A DNA stretch of 64,000 nt from Hirsutella rhossiliensis (lineage: Eukaryota > Ascomycota > Sordariomycetes > Hypocreales > Ophiocordycipitaceae), in NCBI RefSeq assembly GCF_020360975.1, contig NW_025408687.1, positions 558,001-622,000 on the forward strand. The letters are read 5' to 3'. A model generated the notes under the pieces. That model was not told the origin of the DNA and did no database searches. It worked only from the letters and a program-made list of their open reading frames with translations. This document shows positions 23,546 through 34,270 of the stretch, in pieces (position 1 is the stretch's first letter; each line of letters begins with the position of its first letter). The position numbers and the translations under genes were made by a program.

Positions 23546-23661
23546 TGACCGAGGCAGGGATCGAACCTGCAATCTTCTGATTAAACACGATTTAACTCCT
23601 CGGATGACCCTTCAGATTTTGATAATCGTAGTCAGACGCGGTGCCATTGCGCCACACGGCC
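23546..23661 (-). tRNA. tRNA-Arg(ACG) with a 44-nt intron
   Basis: Read on the minus strand, the gene starts GGCCGTG at 23661, with the same D-arm as the copy at 17353. The anticodon loop is CTACGA (ACG at 23629-23627). After A37 comes a 44-nt insert (23625-23582) at the canonical 37/38 intron site. The gene then resumes A-TCAGA, T-arm GCAGG-TTCGATC-CCTGC and acceptor CTCGGTC, ending at 23547 with discriminator A at 23546. With the insert removed it differs from the intronless gene by about one base (TTCGATC against TTCGACC). The insert is therefore best read as a tRNA intron that would need the tRNA splicing endonuclease. TTTT immediately after the 3' end can terminate Pol III. Confidence 0.9.
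23582..23625 (-). other. tRNA intron
   Basis: Inserted exactly between positions 37 and 38 of tRNA-Arg(ACG). It is absent from the otherwise near-identical copy at 17353-17424. Confidence 0.85.
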
Positions 23662-24034
23662 ATGTTTCCTGTTGTCAATTTGTTCCGTCTTAGCATCTAT
23701 GAACGTGGATAACCATTGACTCCTACCCTCCATGCAATGCAATGCAATTTATTCCGCCCGGAGGGACCAACCCTAGAGGGCCGCGACACTCAGCTATTTA
23801 CAGATCCTCCACTTTCGACTGCAACACCCAGAAGCCCCACATTTTGCTCCTATCCGTACATTTCAGCCTCCAATTTCGCCGTTGACAGGCCTGCTTGAAG
23901 GCCCATTTCTCCAAGTGTTCAGCATCCTATTCTCAGCAGCTGAAGCCCGGTCTGTCAATGAGAGGCTGTATGGTGCTAGTACTGTGCACTCTGGTTTGCC
24001 AGTACTGTCATCGTTGGTCCGTGTCTAGTCTCCC

Positions 24035-24410
24035 GGTTGCCATCGCGAATTTGATCGTAGCGCGTACTGCTGGTAGGTTCGGCTTCCATTTGTCGCCATC
24101 GGACATCGACTTCCTCCTAGGAAGAAAGACAGATTTCCCATCTTGGTTCGATTGCATTTCATCATGCTTTCTCTTTCAGAGATCCATGCCTTACATCGAA
24201 AGAGGAAGTGCTCCACTGTCTCGATTGCTTGACCACAGCCACATAGGTCGCTTTCTGCCGCCTGTATTCCATGAAGGTAACTATTGAGTCTCGATTTGCC
24301 TGTGCGAAGTTGCGCAAGTACTCTCGCTTCTTTCCCACTAAGTGAGTCGTAGATCGTTCGCGTATGTCTGCCTCCTACCCTCCATGGGTACGCAGCTAGA
24401 CCCTAGTTTT
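24035..24410 (-). mobile_element. Tad1-type LINE, degenerate 3' end of ORF2
   Basis: The minus strand encodes the typical C-terminal end of a fungal Tad-clade retrotransposon: YPWRVGGRHTRTIYDSLSGK, then VLAQLRTGKSRLNSYLHGIQ, then a zinc-knuckle-like segment (CGCGQAIETVEHFLFRC) and GNLSFFLGG. After that the frame shifts by one base near 24113, and the ending continues in another frame as SMSDGDKWKPNLPAVR followed by ATIKFAMATGRL. The reverse-transcriptase part is not in the neighbouring DNA, so this is a 3' fragment. No poly-A tail or target duplication was identified. Confidence 0.75.
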
Positions 24411-25284
24411 TTTGATCCGATCTTGCCAGTCCGACAGCTGATTCGGACAGGCCCTGAACGCGCCTTCGTAGGCAAACATCTGCCACTCTACCACCACCGT
24501 CTCAGGTCGCGCCTTCTAAAGCAGATAATTTAAAGAAGGAGAGCGTTTGCACTAGACAGAGGCATCTAGTAACCTGGGCAAGGACCGGGCCATGTCATAT
24601 GTTCTTGGAACCCTTTTGGAATCCACCACGTATTTACGCGCACGAGGCAGGTACCACTGCCGGCACCGTCTACGGAATGTCTGGCCGAGGCTACGATGCG
24701 AGCAAGGCTGCGGGGTTGCCCATGCCGCGGAGAGCACAGTCGGCGGAGAGGTGCTTGGCTGTGTGCACCGGAAGTCGCCATGGGCACGATGGAGTAAAAT
24801 GTCGGTTTGGACGATGCTTGATTTCTACCAACCGTCATTTCCTACCGGGTAGCTGATGAGTCGTGTGCCAAGAGGGGCTACGCGCAGACTCCTTGATGGG
24901 ACCGTCAACTCGACAGCACCACTCACAGCGTCTGTCTAACTTAGCAGCTAAAAGAAAAGAAACATGGAAAGAGTGCGCTGCCCGAGCCCCTGCGCCGCCT
25001 CAAAGTAACCCTTTGTCGTCGTGTCCTTTGCGTTGCCGCGGCGTGTATAGCTATTCGTGAGTGGGTATGTACATGCGCATCGCGCGCTTGGAGACGCTTC
25101 GTGCGGTGCACGGAGCGTCGCCGCCGGCATCCAGACCTCCTGGTCACCGTTGGCGCCATGACCCGTCAAAACTGACAGATGGCAAACCAAGCCAGACCAA
25201 ACCAAAGAAAGGAAAGCATATCATCGTAGCAGCGTCATGTCTTGCCTCATTCACGCGTAAAGATAAAGCCCGCGAGGTAGGCCA
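24411..25284. other. Intergenic
   Basis: No gene is supported. The sequence just upstream of the LINE fragment (24411-24540) may be further LINE relic, but it is not readable as protein. Confidence 0.45.
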
Positions 25285-25960
25285 TCACTTCTTGCCCCTG
25301 GGTTTCCGTTCGATGCGGTCCTTGGTCGGTGCATAGGGCGCCGCGACGCCGGGATACTTGTCCCGCTTGCCGTCGCCCTTGAACTCGTAGGTGCCGTTTG
25401 CGGCGATGGAGGCCGGAGTGCCCTGTGTCGGGTGGGAGACTTGGTCGGCGTGGAGCTTGTCGAGAGAGGAGCCGACGACGGCATACTGGGCCCAGTTGAT
25501 GGGCGGGCAGCGGACAACGTCTTGGGGCTGCGGGAGAGAGGACCATTCCTTGGGTGCCTCGCCCGGCGCATTCACTTTGCCGGCGGCTAGGTCGCGCACA
25601 AAGGCGTCGGGGTCGTCGAGGGCGGCATCCCTGGCCTTGCCGAGGGCCTGAACGTCGGCGACGGCGCGCTTCTTCTGGACCTGCAGGACGGAGATGGCGG
25701 AGCGGAGGGCTATGGCGTCCGGGTTGGAGTCGAAGTCGATGAGGGTGGGCGGCGGGGGCGCGACGGCAGCGACGGCGTCGGGCTGGGACGAGTGCGTCAA
25801 GAAGGGCCGGGCGAGGGGCGAGGGGAGCGGCTGCTGGGGCGTCGCGTCTGGGAGGCGGGCCGGGGGGAGGGTGGGCGTGAGGGGAGAGACGGGGGGAGGG
25901 GGGATGGGCTCGTCCGGGTGGGCGGGCGACGGGTTGGACGTGGAGAGCGACAGGCTTGGC

Positions 25961-25996
<36 letters not shown>

Positions 25997-26007
25997 GGAG
26001 GCGGCAT
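25285..26007 (-). CDS. Conserved-looking fungal protein of unknown function with an N-terminal polyglutamine tract
   Basis: A single exon encodes 240 aa, from the ATG at 26007 to the stop at 25285. The N-terminus has MPPP followed by 11 glutamines (a CAG run) and about 80 residues of Pro/Ser/Ala-rich, probably disordered sequence. From about residue 85 the sequence looks folded: TLIDFDSNPDAIALRSAIS, then a helical, charged segment (VQKKRAVADVQALGKARDAA). Then comes VVRCPPINWAQYAVVGSSLD, the most conserved-looking part, and a basic tail KPRGKK. I do not recognise a named family. No signal peptide or membrane segment is present. The polyQ run suggests a nuclear or regulatory protein, but that is only inference. 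Confidence 0.75.
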
Positions 26008-28695
26008 GGCGAAAGGGAGGTTGGCCGGCTAACCGCGGAAGAGCTCCCCTGAGCACGGGCGTGAGTGGTCGAAGCCTCGGCCGTATCGTCGTCGTCGTGC
26101 CTTGTCGATGGTGGTGGTTGGTGTTGATGGTGGATGACAGGGGCCGGACTGTGCCGCCTGTGGGTGGTGGCTTATTGTGGCGCCGGCGCTGCTCTGGAGC
26201 CAATTCGAGACCCCCGCGCTTGTTTTGGCGTCGTGCCTCAGCAAGTCACCGTGCTGTACTCCGTAGGCCGTGTCAGAAGCGACGGGCAGGGCAGCTTGGG
26301 ATTGTCCGCGGCAAGCCTGAGTTTTTGATGGAAAAGGGGGCGTGTGTGCGAGACCAACGACGAAGAACTGTAGAAATCGGTCGTGGCATTTGTTTTCGGG
26401 GTCATTATTTGCTACGGACGGGCATTGAGGCAATCAGAGAGGGCTCCTCCATCTTCAGCAGTCGGGCCCCCTCTCCCCTCTGGAGAAGCATGGAAGATGT
26501 CGCTCTCTCCATCTGCCTACTTACATTCACAGGCTGATGGGGATGCATAATCTGGGCTGTTGAACCCTCGATCCTGTCCTTGTCCATGCATGACAAGAAA
26601 CATGCACCACCACCACAACCACCACCGCCAACCAACCAAAGGGCCCGAGTTGGCGACTCTCACGATTGACTGGAAACCCACCTTCCAGCTTCATCGGCAT
26701 CATCTCCCCCCCCTCCCCCCACATCCCACAGCCACCGCCATGTGCGGACTAACAGCGACCTCGCATGGCACAAGATCCAATATTTCCTTCCTTCTTCCTC
26801 CTCCTCTATGGGGGACGCGTGCGACGTGTCTCATTTCTCTCTTCCCTGTGCGATCCGTGCAGCAGGGGGTCGCTCGCTAGAGCCAGCTGGAGAAGAGAGA
26901 GAGAAGCTGTCGTGTTTCCATGGCGCGCTAGTGGCTCGCCGAGGACAGACTATCGATGAGGATTTCCAAAACGCCATGCCCACGATAGTTACTATGGGAG
27001 CAGAGGGGGTCTGAGCGCGAGGAACGAAAGCGCCATCTCAGTACGCAGCCGCGCGGCACAGCGAGCAAGTCTTGGCTGGGGATCGTCAGGGCAGATGCTG
27101 TCGTGGGCCTCGTCTTCGCTTCTTCGCTGACTCACAGGGCTGTCTGTGTGTCGAGGGATGCTCGATCCAGGTTCTGGGTTCTAGAAGCAACGTGTGCAAT
27201 AAATCCACGCTTTGCCTCGGTTCCCCGAGCAATGTTCATCCCTTTTTCAACCATGAAGAAGCGTGCACCTGCAAAAAGGCATCAACACTGCACTTATTGA
27301 ACAAGATGCACGGCGGAAACCAGGCTACTGAGAGGCACTGTCATCACATGTATGCGCCATGTAGTAGCTCGCTCGCTCGAAGCCTTTTTAGAGCGAGTTC
27401 CGATGCATCCTATCCCCTCTAGCAGGGGGAGAGGAGCCCCCTAGGCTTGCCAGTTGCGCGCTGCACTTCACACCTGCAGACATAATAACTAGTTAGCCCT
27501 CTATGCCCTTGGACCAGCCCGTCTCGTGCCATGCAGGTTCGTTGTGCTGAAGCCCGCGTCCATATCCTCGGGCCTCGGCGAGTAGTGAACAACGTCGGGG
27601 GGAGCAAACAAACGACAACCATGTCCATCTGCGCGCACTCGCACTCGCGTTACGTATCCATCGTGTATATGTGTATATACAAGCCAGAGCGCGTGCAAAC
27701 ACAAGTCGAGCCAGGGGTTCGGACACCGTTGGTTCGCACCCCCCCCCCCAATGCTTGTTCGATCGGTTCGCTTTCCTTTTTCCACCCGGGTCCAAATTCT
27801 TGTTCTACCTATTAATAAGTTCCGGGACCCGGACTCGTCGTCAGTCCGGCCCGGGTCGAGGCCTTGCAAGACTCGCAGAGAAATACCTATTAGAGCCCGC
27901 ACAGAGCCCTTTCTCCCTTTGCCCTTGTCGGCCTCGTAGCTTGTTCTCTTCTTCTTTTTTCTTGCTTTCTTTTTTTCCCTTTCCTCTCCTCTTTTTCTCC
28001 TTCCTCTCTTCTGCGGACAAGGTACGTCTAGACTTTGGGCGGCTGACGATTGGTGTGCCACGGAAACGCTCTCGTCACTCTCCCTTGGCCGGGAAGCGAC
28101 GCCTGCTTGTCTCTCCGGGTCCTGCCGGCGGCCCCGACCAACGCTCTCGCTTGTTCGGCCAACAAGCCGCTGGTGTCTAAGCCGGCACAGCTCTTTGTTC
28201 TCTGCTTCTCCCCCTCTTCTCTCGACGCCAAGATCTTTCTCTCTTTGTTCTCTCGAGTCTCTTCAGACACGTAGCATAGTCGACAACCCAGCAGCGGTTC
28301 AGCGGTTCAGCACAACGACAACATCTGTAGTCTGCTGTTGAGTCTGACCCTGGTCTGTCTACTTCAAAACACTCGAGCCACTCCCGACCTCGCCCTCACT
28401 TACACTTGCACGTTGCAAATCATCTCGACGTCACCAATCAAGCAGTTCCAACGACAAGGGCTCTTGTTCCAATCAACGGGACCTGACAAGAATCCTGTTG
28501 ACCGGCGACACACCATCTCGAAACTCATTGCACAGGAGACAGGCATCAACACTTCTGCTCAGCCGTCTGCCTTGACACGCAGCTTGGCACGGAGCGGCCA
28601 TCGTCAATATCAAGTCCCGGCCTGCGCCGAAGCTTTGAAGCGAACCCAGCGAGGACAACTCACCAGCACTTCGGTGCAGCAAGCCACCCCTGACC
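26008..28695. other. Long intergenic region and 5' leader of the next gene
   Basis: No coding region is supported. A pyrimidine-rich tract runs from about 27935 to 28015. A GTACGT donor at 28022 and a CTTCAG acceptor at 28266 suggest a 5'-UTR intron for the gene at 28696. No ATG occurs on the plus strand from about 28021 until the start codon at 28696. A C homopolymer lies near 27741. Confidence 0.5.
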
Positions 28696-29217
28696 ATGGA
28701 GGTTTCGACACCGCCCGTATCACCAGGCAGCAGCTACGACGGGGCCCGGAGCCTGCGAACAAGGTCCAACCTCTTCCGCTCCGACAGCTTCTTCACGCTA
28801 AGCCTCGACGAGGCACGGCTAGGGTCCCTGTCGCGGGCGGGCAGCACCATAGGGAGCACCAAGAAGCGCATGTCGACGCCGCGGTGGCTCGGGCACGTGC
28901 GTAGCTGGCTATCGGTGAGCGAGCCGTCGGCGCAGGCCATGAAGACCCAAAAGCGCACGGCGTACAAAAAGTACGGCGTCGAGCTCAACGACCCGCAGGC
29001 GGCGGCCAAGATGCACCTCCCCATCGGTAAGGTGCCTGACGGCGTGACCACGTCGACGCGCGGGCCCAGTCCGGAGAAGGCGCTGCGGGAGCGGGCAAAG
29101 GAGAATCTGGCGAGCAGCGCGTCGTACATGGACCGCAACGATGCGCGGTCCATTTCGAGCGGCATCTCGAGCGTTGCCAGCTTCAAGAGGATCAACGAGG
29201 TTGCGCCGTGGGCATGA
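28696..29217 (+). CDS. Small basic protein of unknown function (173 aa)
   Basis: A single exon runs from the ATG at 28696 to the stop at 29215-29217. The protein is Ser/Arg-rich and basic: repeated RS/SLSRAGS-like patches at residues 15-55, then WLGHVRSWLSVSEPS, then KTQKRTAYKKYGVELND, which looks like the conserved core, and a tail ending INEVAPWA. No known domain, signal peptide or membrane segment is seen. The gene is supported by the long ATG-free, pyrimidine-rich leader with a probable intron. Many SP/RS motifs suggest phosphorylation, which is only inference. Confidence 0.7.
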   Translation: MEVSTPPVSPGSSYDGARSLRTRSNLFRSDSFFTLSLDEARLGSLSRAGSTIGSTKKRMSTPRWLGHVRSWLSVSEPSAQAMKTQKRTAYKKYGVELNDPQAAAKMHLPIGKVPDGVTTSTRGPSPEKALRERAKENLASSASYMDRNDARSISSGISSVASFKRINEVAPWA

Positions 29218-30128
29218 CAGGTGACGATGATTGTGAGAAGCGAAGTCTCTTTCCTTCGCCATGTCTTTTTGGGCGGGCCGGCATGTTTGAGCGTGTCTTT
29301 TTGCTGTCAACGAGTACATGGCGGTACTCGCATCGGCTTGCACGGGGGTCTGGGGAAGCACGGCGTTGGGACTCGGTTGGACTTTTGATTTTCTATTTCG
29401 GGTGTAAATTTGTTTGCAGCTTCATGCTCACGAAATGTATCATTTGTATGAGTATGAGTGGAAAGCTGAGAGAATCAATTTCTTTCGATGAAGGCTGGTG
29501 ACAGGGAGGAGAGGAGGGGAGAGGAGAGGATAGGAGGCCTGGTCATGCTGCTGCGGCCGTCTGTGCCTACAAGTGCCTCCCATCATGGGGGAATCTTCGG
29601 CTTACTCATCATGGTGAAGGTGCCGCCTCACATTGCCATGACCTCGGTGTATGTAACTTACAATGGAAGTAGACGACCAGCTGAGGCGCAAAATATCAAG
29701 TCTGCGGTGTTTGTGTGTGCAATGCAAACTGTCCGGACATACTTCGTGCATGCTTTGTGAGAGGCGGGCTGACTTCTGCGGCGGGTGCATGCTGGTGGGA
29801 CATGGCCGGGAAATGTGCTCTCTCGCCCACGAGAAGCTCCCTCGTCAGAGTATCAGTATATATACCCATGCCTAGACACCCGGAGAGCGGCCAGTCGATC
29901 TTACGTACTCTGCTGTGCTTGCCCGCAACGGCAGTCGGACAGATGCGCCGCTCATCTGCCGAGCTCCAGATCGGCCACCACGGCAGATGCGACTGGAGCA
30001 AGTGGATGTGAGCCGTGCAGGCGATTGCAAATTCTCCCCACACGGAACCTACCGCTGGTGCGCGGGCACATGTCCGGCACCGCCCGAGCTCGGGCTTTGT
30101 AGAGGAGGAGCCGCTGTAATTAAATCTA
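29218..30128. other. Intergenic
   Basis: No gene is recognised. The gap holds the 3' flank of the small basic protein gene and the left insertion flank of the Fot1-like element (target TA at 30127-30128). Confidence 0.5.
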
Positions 30129-30240
30129 CCCGTGCCACGCCCCACTTTATTTGGAATTCGCAAGCTCCCACCTCCTAAAGTTGGTGCTCACCACCAGTAT
30201 CCCCACACCACCGGAATACCCAGAATTTCGACTCCCCGAC
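30129..30240 (+). repeat. Left TIR, Fot1-like copy 1
   Basis: 112 bp beginning CCCGTGCCACGCCCC. Exact inverse of 31940-32051. Confidence 0.95.
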
Positions 30241-30488
30241 CTAGAATCGCTTCAACCACCGCGTACCACGCTCAGAATCGCGTACTTCCACTCGTTCTAA
30301 CCTTCCTGAACCTCCATTGGCGTGCCTTTTGCTGCTTCCTCAAACCATCGCTTGCGTGCGTTATGCGCCTTTTCTCCGCGTCTTCTACTACCTTCCTTGC
30401 TTTAGCAATCTGATCATCTCCCTTTGTTGCACCATTTCCCGTCCTTGGGCCACTGACAATACTCCTCCTGATTGTAACTGTATATTCT

Positions 30489-31890
30489 TCATAGCCTTAC
30501 GTTGTTTTTGGATCCGCTCCGCCATTTTGGTTCGTCCCAAGTCCCTTTAGTCTGCACGAGCTCAGTCGCCAGAGATAGCGATCCTCGAATAAATCGACTG
30601 AGATCGTGAGAAAAGTCGGGATCCAGGCTTTTATCGTCTTCAAGGACGAGATCTAATTTGTCCGCTACCTTGTTTATTTGTCGTAGAGTCAATGGTGTCT
30701 CGAAAGGTGAGGAGTGTGGTCCTGAATTGGGAGGAGGTGTGGGTGTCGTGGCTTGACGAGCTTCCAAACATTGAAGTACTACTTGTGGATTGAATGGGAA
30801 GATTCCTGTCTTGCGAAATGCGGAGCGTATAGTACTCTCCTTGAAAGCATGCAATCGTACTTGTTGAATGCAGGAGAGAAACTCAAGCTTGGTTATGTTG
30901 ACGAGGCCATCTCGAACCATGACATCTAAAGCCTTGGCGTGATAGTGCTTTAGGGGCTGGAAAACGACAACGTCCAAAGGCTGAAGTGCATGCGTGAGAT
31001 TAGGCGGCATGCCGAAGGGAATAATATTGTGGTTGTCGCAGTATTCAATGAACTGCCTGGTATGGTGAGAGCCATGACCATCAAGAATTAGAAGTCGCTT
31101 CGAGCTTCTTGAGCTTTTTCCGAGTGCTTGTCAAATGCTGGAGCCACTCCAGACTAATCACGTCGTTTGAGTAACCAGTAGGCGTGGGTCGAATAACTGT
31201 GTCAGGATCTAGCTCAGGTATTTGATACCATGAAGCCATGTGCATCTGGCCAGCGAGTATCAAAAAAGCCGGAACAACCTCCCCATTCGCCGAGATAGCT
31301 TCGATCGCAGTAGCGGATTCCCTATTCTCAGGAATGCCAAAATAATGAGCTCTCCTCCGTTTTGTCACAATCAGCTGGTCTTTTCCAACCCCGATGCGAA
31401 AACCAGTCTCGTCCATATTCCAGATATCCTCAGGAGGTATACCATTGTCTTGGATAACCTGCCGAAGATGCTGGAAATACTGGTTAACTCGTGTAAGATT
31501 CTCGGAGACTTGGCGCTCTGCTTGAAGCCTTTTGGCGCTTTTGAAGTAGCCGTGACGCTTTAAGAAGCGAGAAGTCCAGTTTGGCCCCACGGTAGGAGCG
31601 TCGCGCTGGCTAGACCGCTCGCGCAAGATACAGTTTGCCGCGTCAGTAACGAACTCGACGCGTACCGCAAGGTTTATATTATCCAAACGATCGATATAGC
31701 GACATAGGGCCTTCTCTTCTGGTTCGGAAAGCCTCGTATTTCTAGCTCGCTGGCCAGTTTTAGGAGGTCGGCCTTGAAGACGGTATCGCAATCGATCACG
31801 TGTTACACCGAATTCTCGCGCTACGGTTGCGACTTTAGCACCGGGAAAATTTTCAATATATCGAAGAGCGTTTTGTACACGTGCTTCCAT
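30489..31890 (-). pseudogene. Fot1-like transposase, frameshifted
   Basis: The ATG at 31890 opens MEARVQNALRYIE, followed by a psq-type helix-turn-helix (VAREFGVTRDRLRYRL) and a CENP-B-like second DNA-binding segment (VGPNWTSRFLKRHGYF). The first catalytic Asp is in NMDETGFRIG. The frame is lost between about 31110 and 31135, where a T run and an A run are each one base shorter than in the other copy, so the segment with the second Asp (LDGHGSHH) is out of frame. The third Asp lies in the downstream frame (HALQPLDVVVF, 30489-31010). Two more homopolymer differences alter the C-terminus. As read, no active enzyme can be made. Confidence 0.9.
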
Positions 31891-31939
31891 TTCGGCTATC
31901 GACGAGATCGTGAATTGGTTAAGATATAGGGATGCTGAA

Positions 31940-32051
31940 GTCGGGGAGTCGAAATTCTGGGTATTCCGGTGGTGTGGGGATACTGGTGGTGAGCACCAAC
32001 TTTAGGAGGTGGGAGCTTGCGAATTCCAAATAAAGTGGGGCGTGGCACGGG
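31940..32051 (-). repeat. Right TIR, Fot1-like copy 1
   Basis: 112 bp, exact inverse of 30129-30240, followed by TA. Confidence 0.95.
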
Positions 32052-32053
32052 TA

Positions 32054-32594
32054 GCTGCCGTAGGGCCAGCGACTGCTAAAAGTCGAGAAAAATGGGCTCT
32101 CTCTTGCAGGCATTCAATATCCCCGCATGTGCTTTCCATCTCTAGAAGCTGACTGTATGCTTCAAGTAATTACCGCCATGTTCAAAACAGGAATCGCTTC
32201 GGACTTTTCCATCGTCGAGTTCGTGCCGGGGTCGCATCTGGGCGGAGCTTGTGGTCCTGGAACACGGCAGAGCTGTGACCTGCGGCCGCGGATTGGCTGC
32301 CCGCGCCCCGCCCGTGCCGTCGAGCTGGGGTGGTTATGACGTACGCTATAAATCCCCTATGTCATTTAAGCTGCTGCCTCTGCCTCGGAAGAAAAACATG
32401 AGCGACGAGCATTGCAAGAGTCGCTGGAAATGGGCATTGCCTCCTCCGACAGAGTCTGCTTGAGGTCTGGCAGTTAAAGGAAAGAAACTCTGCTCTCTCG
32501 GCCCAGGCAGTTGCATTGAGATTCCCTCATCTTCACACTCTCTCATCCTCCCTCCCTCTCGCCCTTACTTCATCCATCGAGGCAGACGCTCACG
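32054..32594. other. Promoter region of the DUF2417 gene
   Basis: No gene is present. A TATA-like GCTATAAATCC lies at about 32345, some 250 bp before the start codon. The last 60 bp are pyrimidine-rich. Confidence 0.45.
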
Positions 32595-34270
32595 ATGCCC
32601 CTCTTCTCCAGCAAAAGGCGCAATGGCGCCGACGGGGACAATGAACGGCACCAGCAGCACCAGCGCTCGGGTGACGATGCCGCCTCCGACCAGCCGCCCC
32701 CCGACGAGCACACGCGCCTGCTCCCCAATCGCGTCGACTCCAACCGCGGCATGCTCAGGCCCGACGACCCGGCCGTCACGCCCTACAACCTCTGGAGCAT
32801 CCGCATCCTGCGCTACCTCACTCTCCTCTTCACCGCCGTAACCCTCGCCTGGTGGGTCCTCCTGCTCGTCTCGGCCTTTGTCACCCCCCCGGGCCTGCAC
32901 ACCCCCGGCGGTAGCTTCTACGCCTTTGGCTACGCGAGCCTGGCCCTCGCAAACATGTTCTTCAGCTTGGTATTCTTCGGCGTGCCCTCCAAGTCGGTTA
33001 GGGTGCTGGCCGTTGTCATAGCGGTATGTTGAACCAGCCAAACCTCTCCTCCCAGTCATTGACACGAGGGGGGCCTCTTTTGTTGCACAAGAAATACAAG
33101 GACTGATGCCATTGCCAGTTCTTCCTGCTTCTCGACACCATTATCCTCCTCAGTGTCCAGCAGACGCGCTACGAGGAAGGCTGGGTCGGCATCGTCAGCG
33201 TCATCTGGGCCCTGCTCATGAGCCTTTGGACCCTGCTCACCGACAGGACCGTCAAATGGGGCAAGGAGGAGGAGGAGGAGCGACTGACGGGCCGCGCCGA
33301 GACCCGGCGGACCCTGACCGAGTGGCTGGCCGTGCTGCTGTCCACGATTGCCTACGTCATCATGGCCGTCGCCGTCCTCCTCATCACGCTGACCGTCATC
33401 CTGCGCGCATTGGACGCCGGCGTGGCGCCCCCCGGAAAGCTGTACCGAGTGGACAGCGGCAAGTATCGCGTCCACGTGCACTGCCACGGCAACAAGACCG
33501 AGCTGCCGACGGTGCTCTTCGAGGGCGGCGAGCGGCCCGTCGAAGAGGGTCTGTGGGGCTTCGCCGACCACGCCGTCAAGAACGGGTCCATCCGGCGCTA
33601 CTGCTTCGTCGACCGGCCCGGCATGGCCTGGTCCGACAACGCGCCGTCGCCGCTGTCGGCCGGGTTCGCCGTCGACGTCGTCAGCGAGGCCCTGGCCCAG
33701 GCCGACGAGCGCGGCCCCTGGATCTTGGCCAGCGCGGGCATCGGGTCCATCTACTCGCGCGTCTTCTCGTCGCGCCACGGGCTTGAGGTCCAGGGCCTGC
33801 TGCTTATCGACCCGCTGCACGAGGACCTGCTCGGCCGGGTCGCGGCGCCGGGCCGCGGGTTCCTGCTGTGGCTGCGGGGTGTCATCTCGCCGCTGGGGCT
33901 GGACCGGCTGTCCGGGGCGCTCTTCCGGGGCCGGAGCAGCCGCGACCGCGTGTACGGGCGGGCGGCGCAGCAAAACAGCAAATTCATCTACGCCAAGTTG
34001 CAGGAGAGCCTGGTGGCCAACTCGTTTACGCGGCGTGACGTGCAGGGTAGCCGGATGATCCAAGACAAGCAGACGCCGCTCGTCGTCATCAGCTCGGGCA
34101 TCGAGGTCCGAGACAACGACAGCTGGGAGGGCCGGCAGCGTGATTTGACGACGCTGACGGACAAGCTCAAGCACTGGGACGTGGTCGACGAGGCGCCTCA
34201 CCGGGTGTGGGAGACGCTCGAGGGCCGGGAGCAGATTGAGAGACGGTTGCGGCAGTTGGTGCACGCATAG
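32595..34270 (+). CDS. DUF2417-family integral membrane protein with an alpha/beta-hydrolase-like domain lacking the nucleophile
   Basis: Exons are 32595-33023 and 33119-34270 (95-bp intron), giving 526 aa. The N-terminal 65 residues are polar and probably cytosolic. Then come about five hydrophobic segments: around YLTLLFTAVTLAWWVLLLVS, YASLALANMFFSLVFFGV, VIAFFLLLDTIILLSV, WVGIVSVIWALLMSLW and LAVLLSTIAYVIMAVAVLL. A hydrolase-like domain follows from about residue 290. In it FVDRPGMAWSDNAP and ASAGIGSIYSRVF align with the strand and nucleophile-elbow region of alpha/beta hydrolases. Where G-H-S-x-G is expected there is S-A-G-I-G, so the serine is glycine. This order of parts matches the fungal DUF2417 proteins, which are annotated as (mitochondrial) membrane proteins of unknown role. 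Catalysis seems unlikely. Confidence 0.85.

Larger units (their letters stand above)
30129..32051 (-). mobile_element. Fot1/pogo-superfamily DNA transposon, copy 1 (1923 bp)
   Basis: The element is bounded by perfect 112-bp terminal inverted repeats (30129-30240 and 31940-32051). It is flanked by TA on both sides (30127-30128, 32052-32053), the target duplication typical of Fot1/pogo/Tc1-mariner elements. It carries a minus-strand transposase with an N-terminal helix-turn-helix, but the frame is broken by homopolymer indels. It is nearly identical to the copy at 56020-57735. Confidence 0.95.

Noticed and set aside
27501..28061. 186-codon minus-strand frame
   Set aside because: Lys/Glu/Arg-rich stretches come from reading the pyrimidine tract backwards. 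No family features.
33056..34264. 402-codon minus-strand frame across the DUF2417 gene
   Set aside because: Antisense shadow of a well-supported gene, rich in Arg, Pro and Gly as expected for such shadows.
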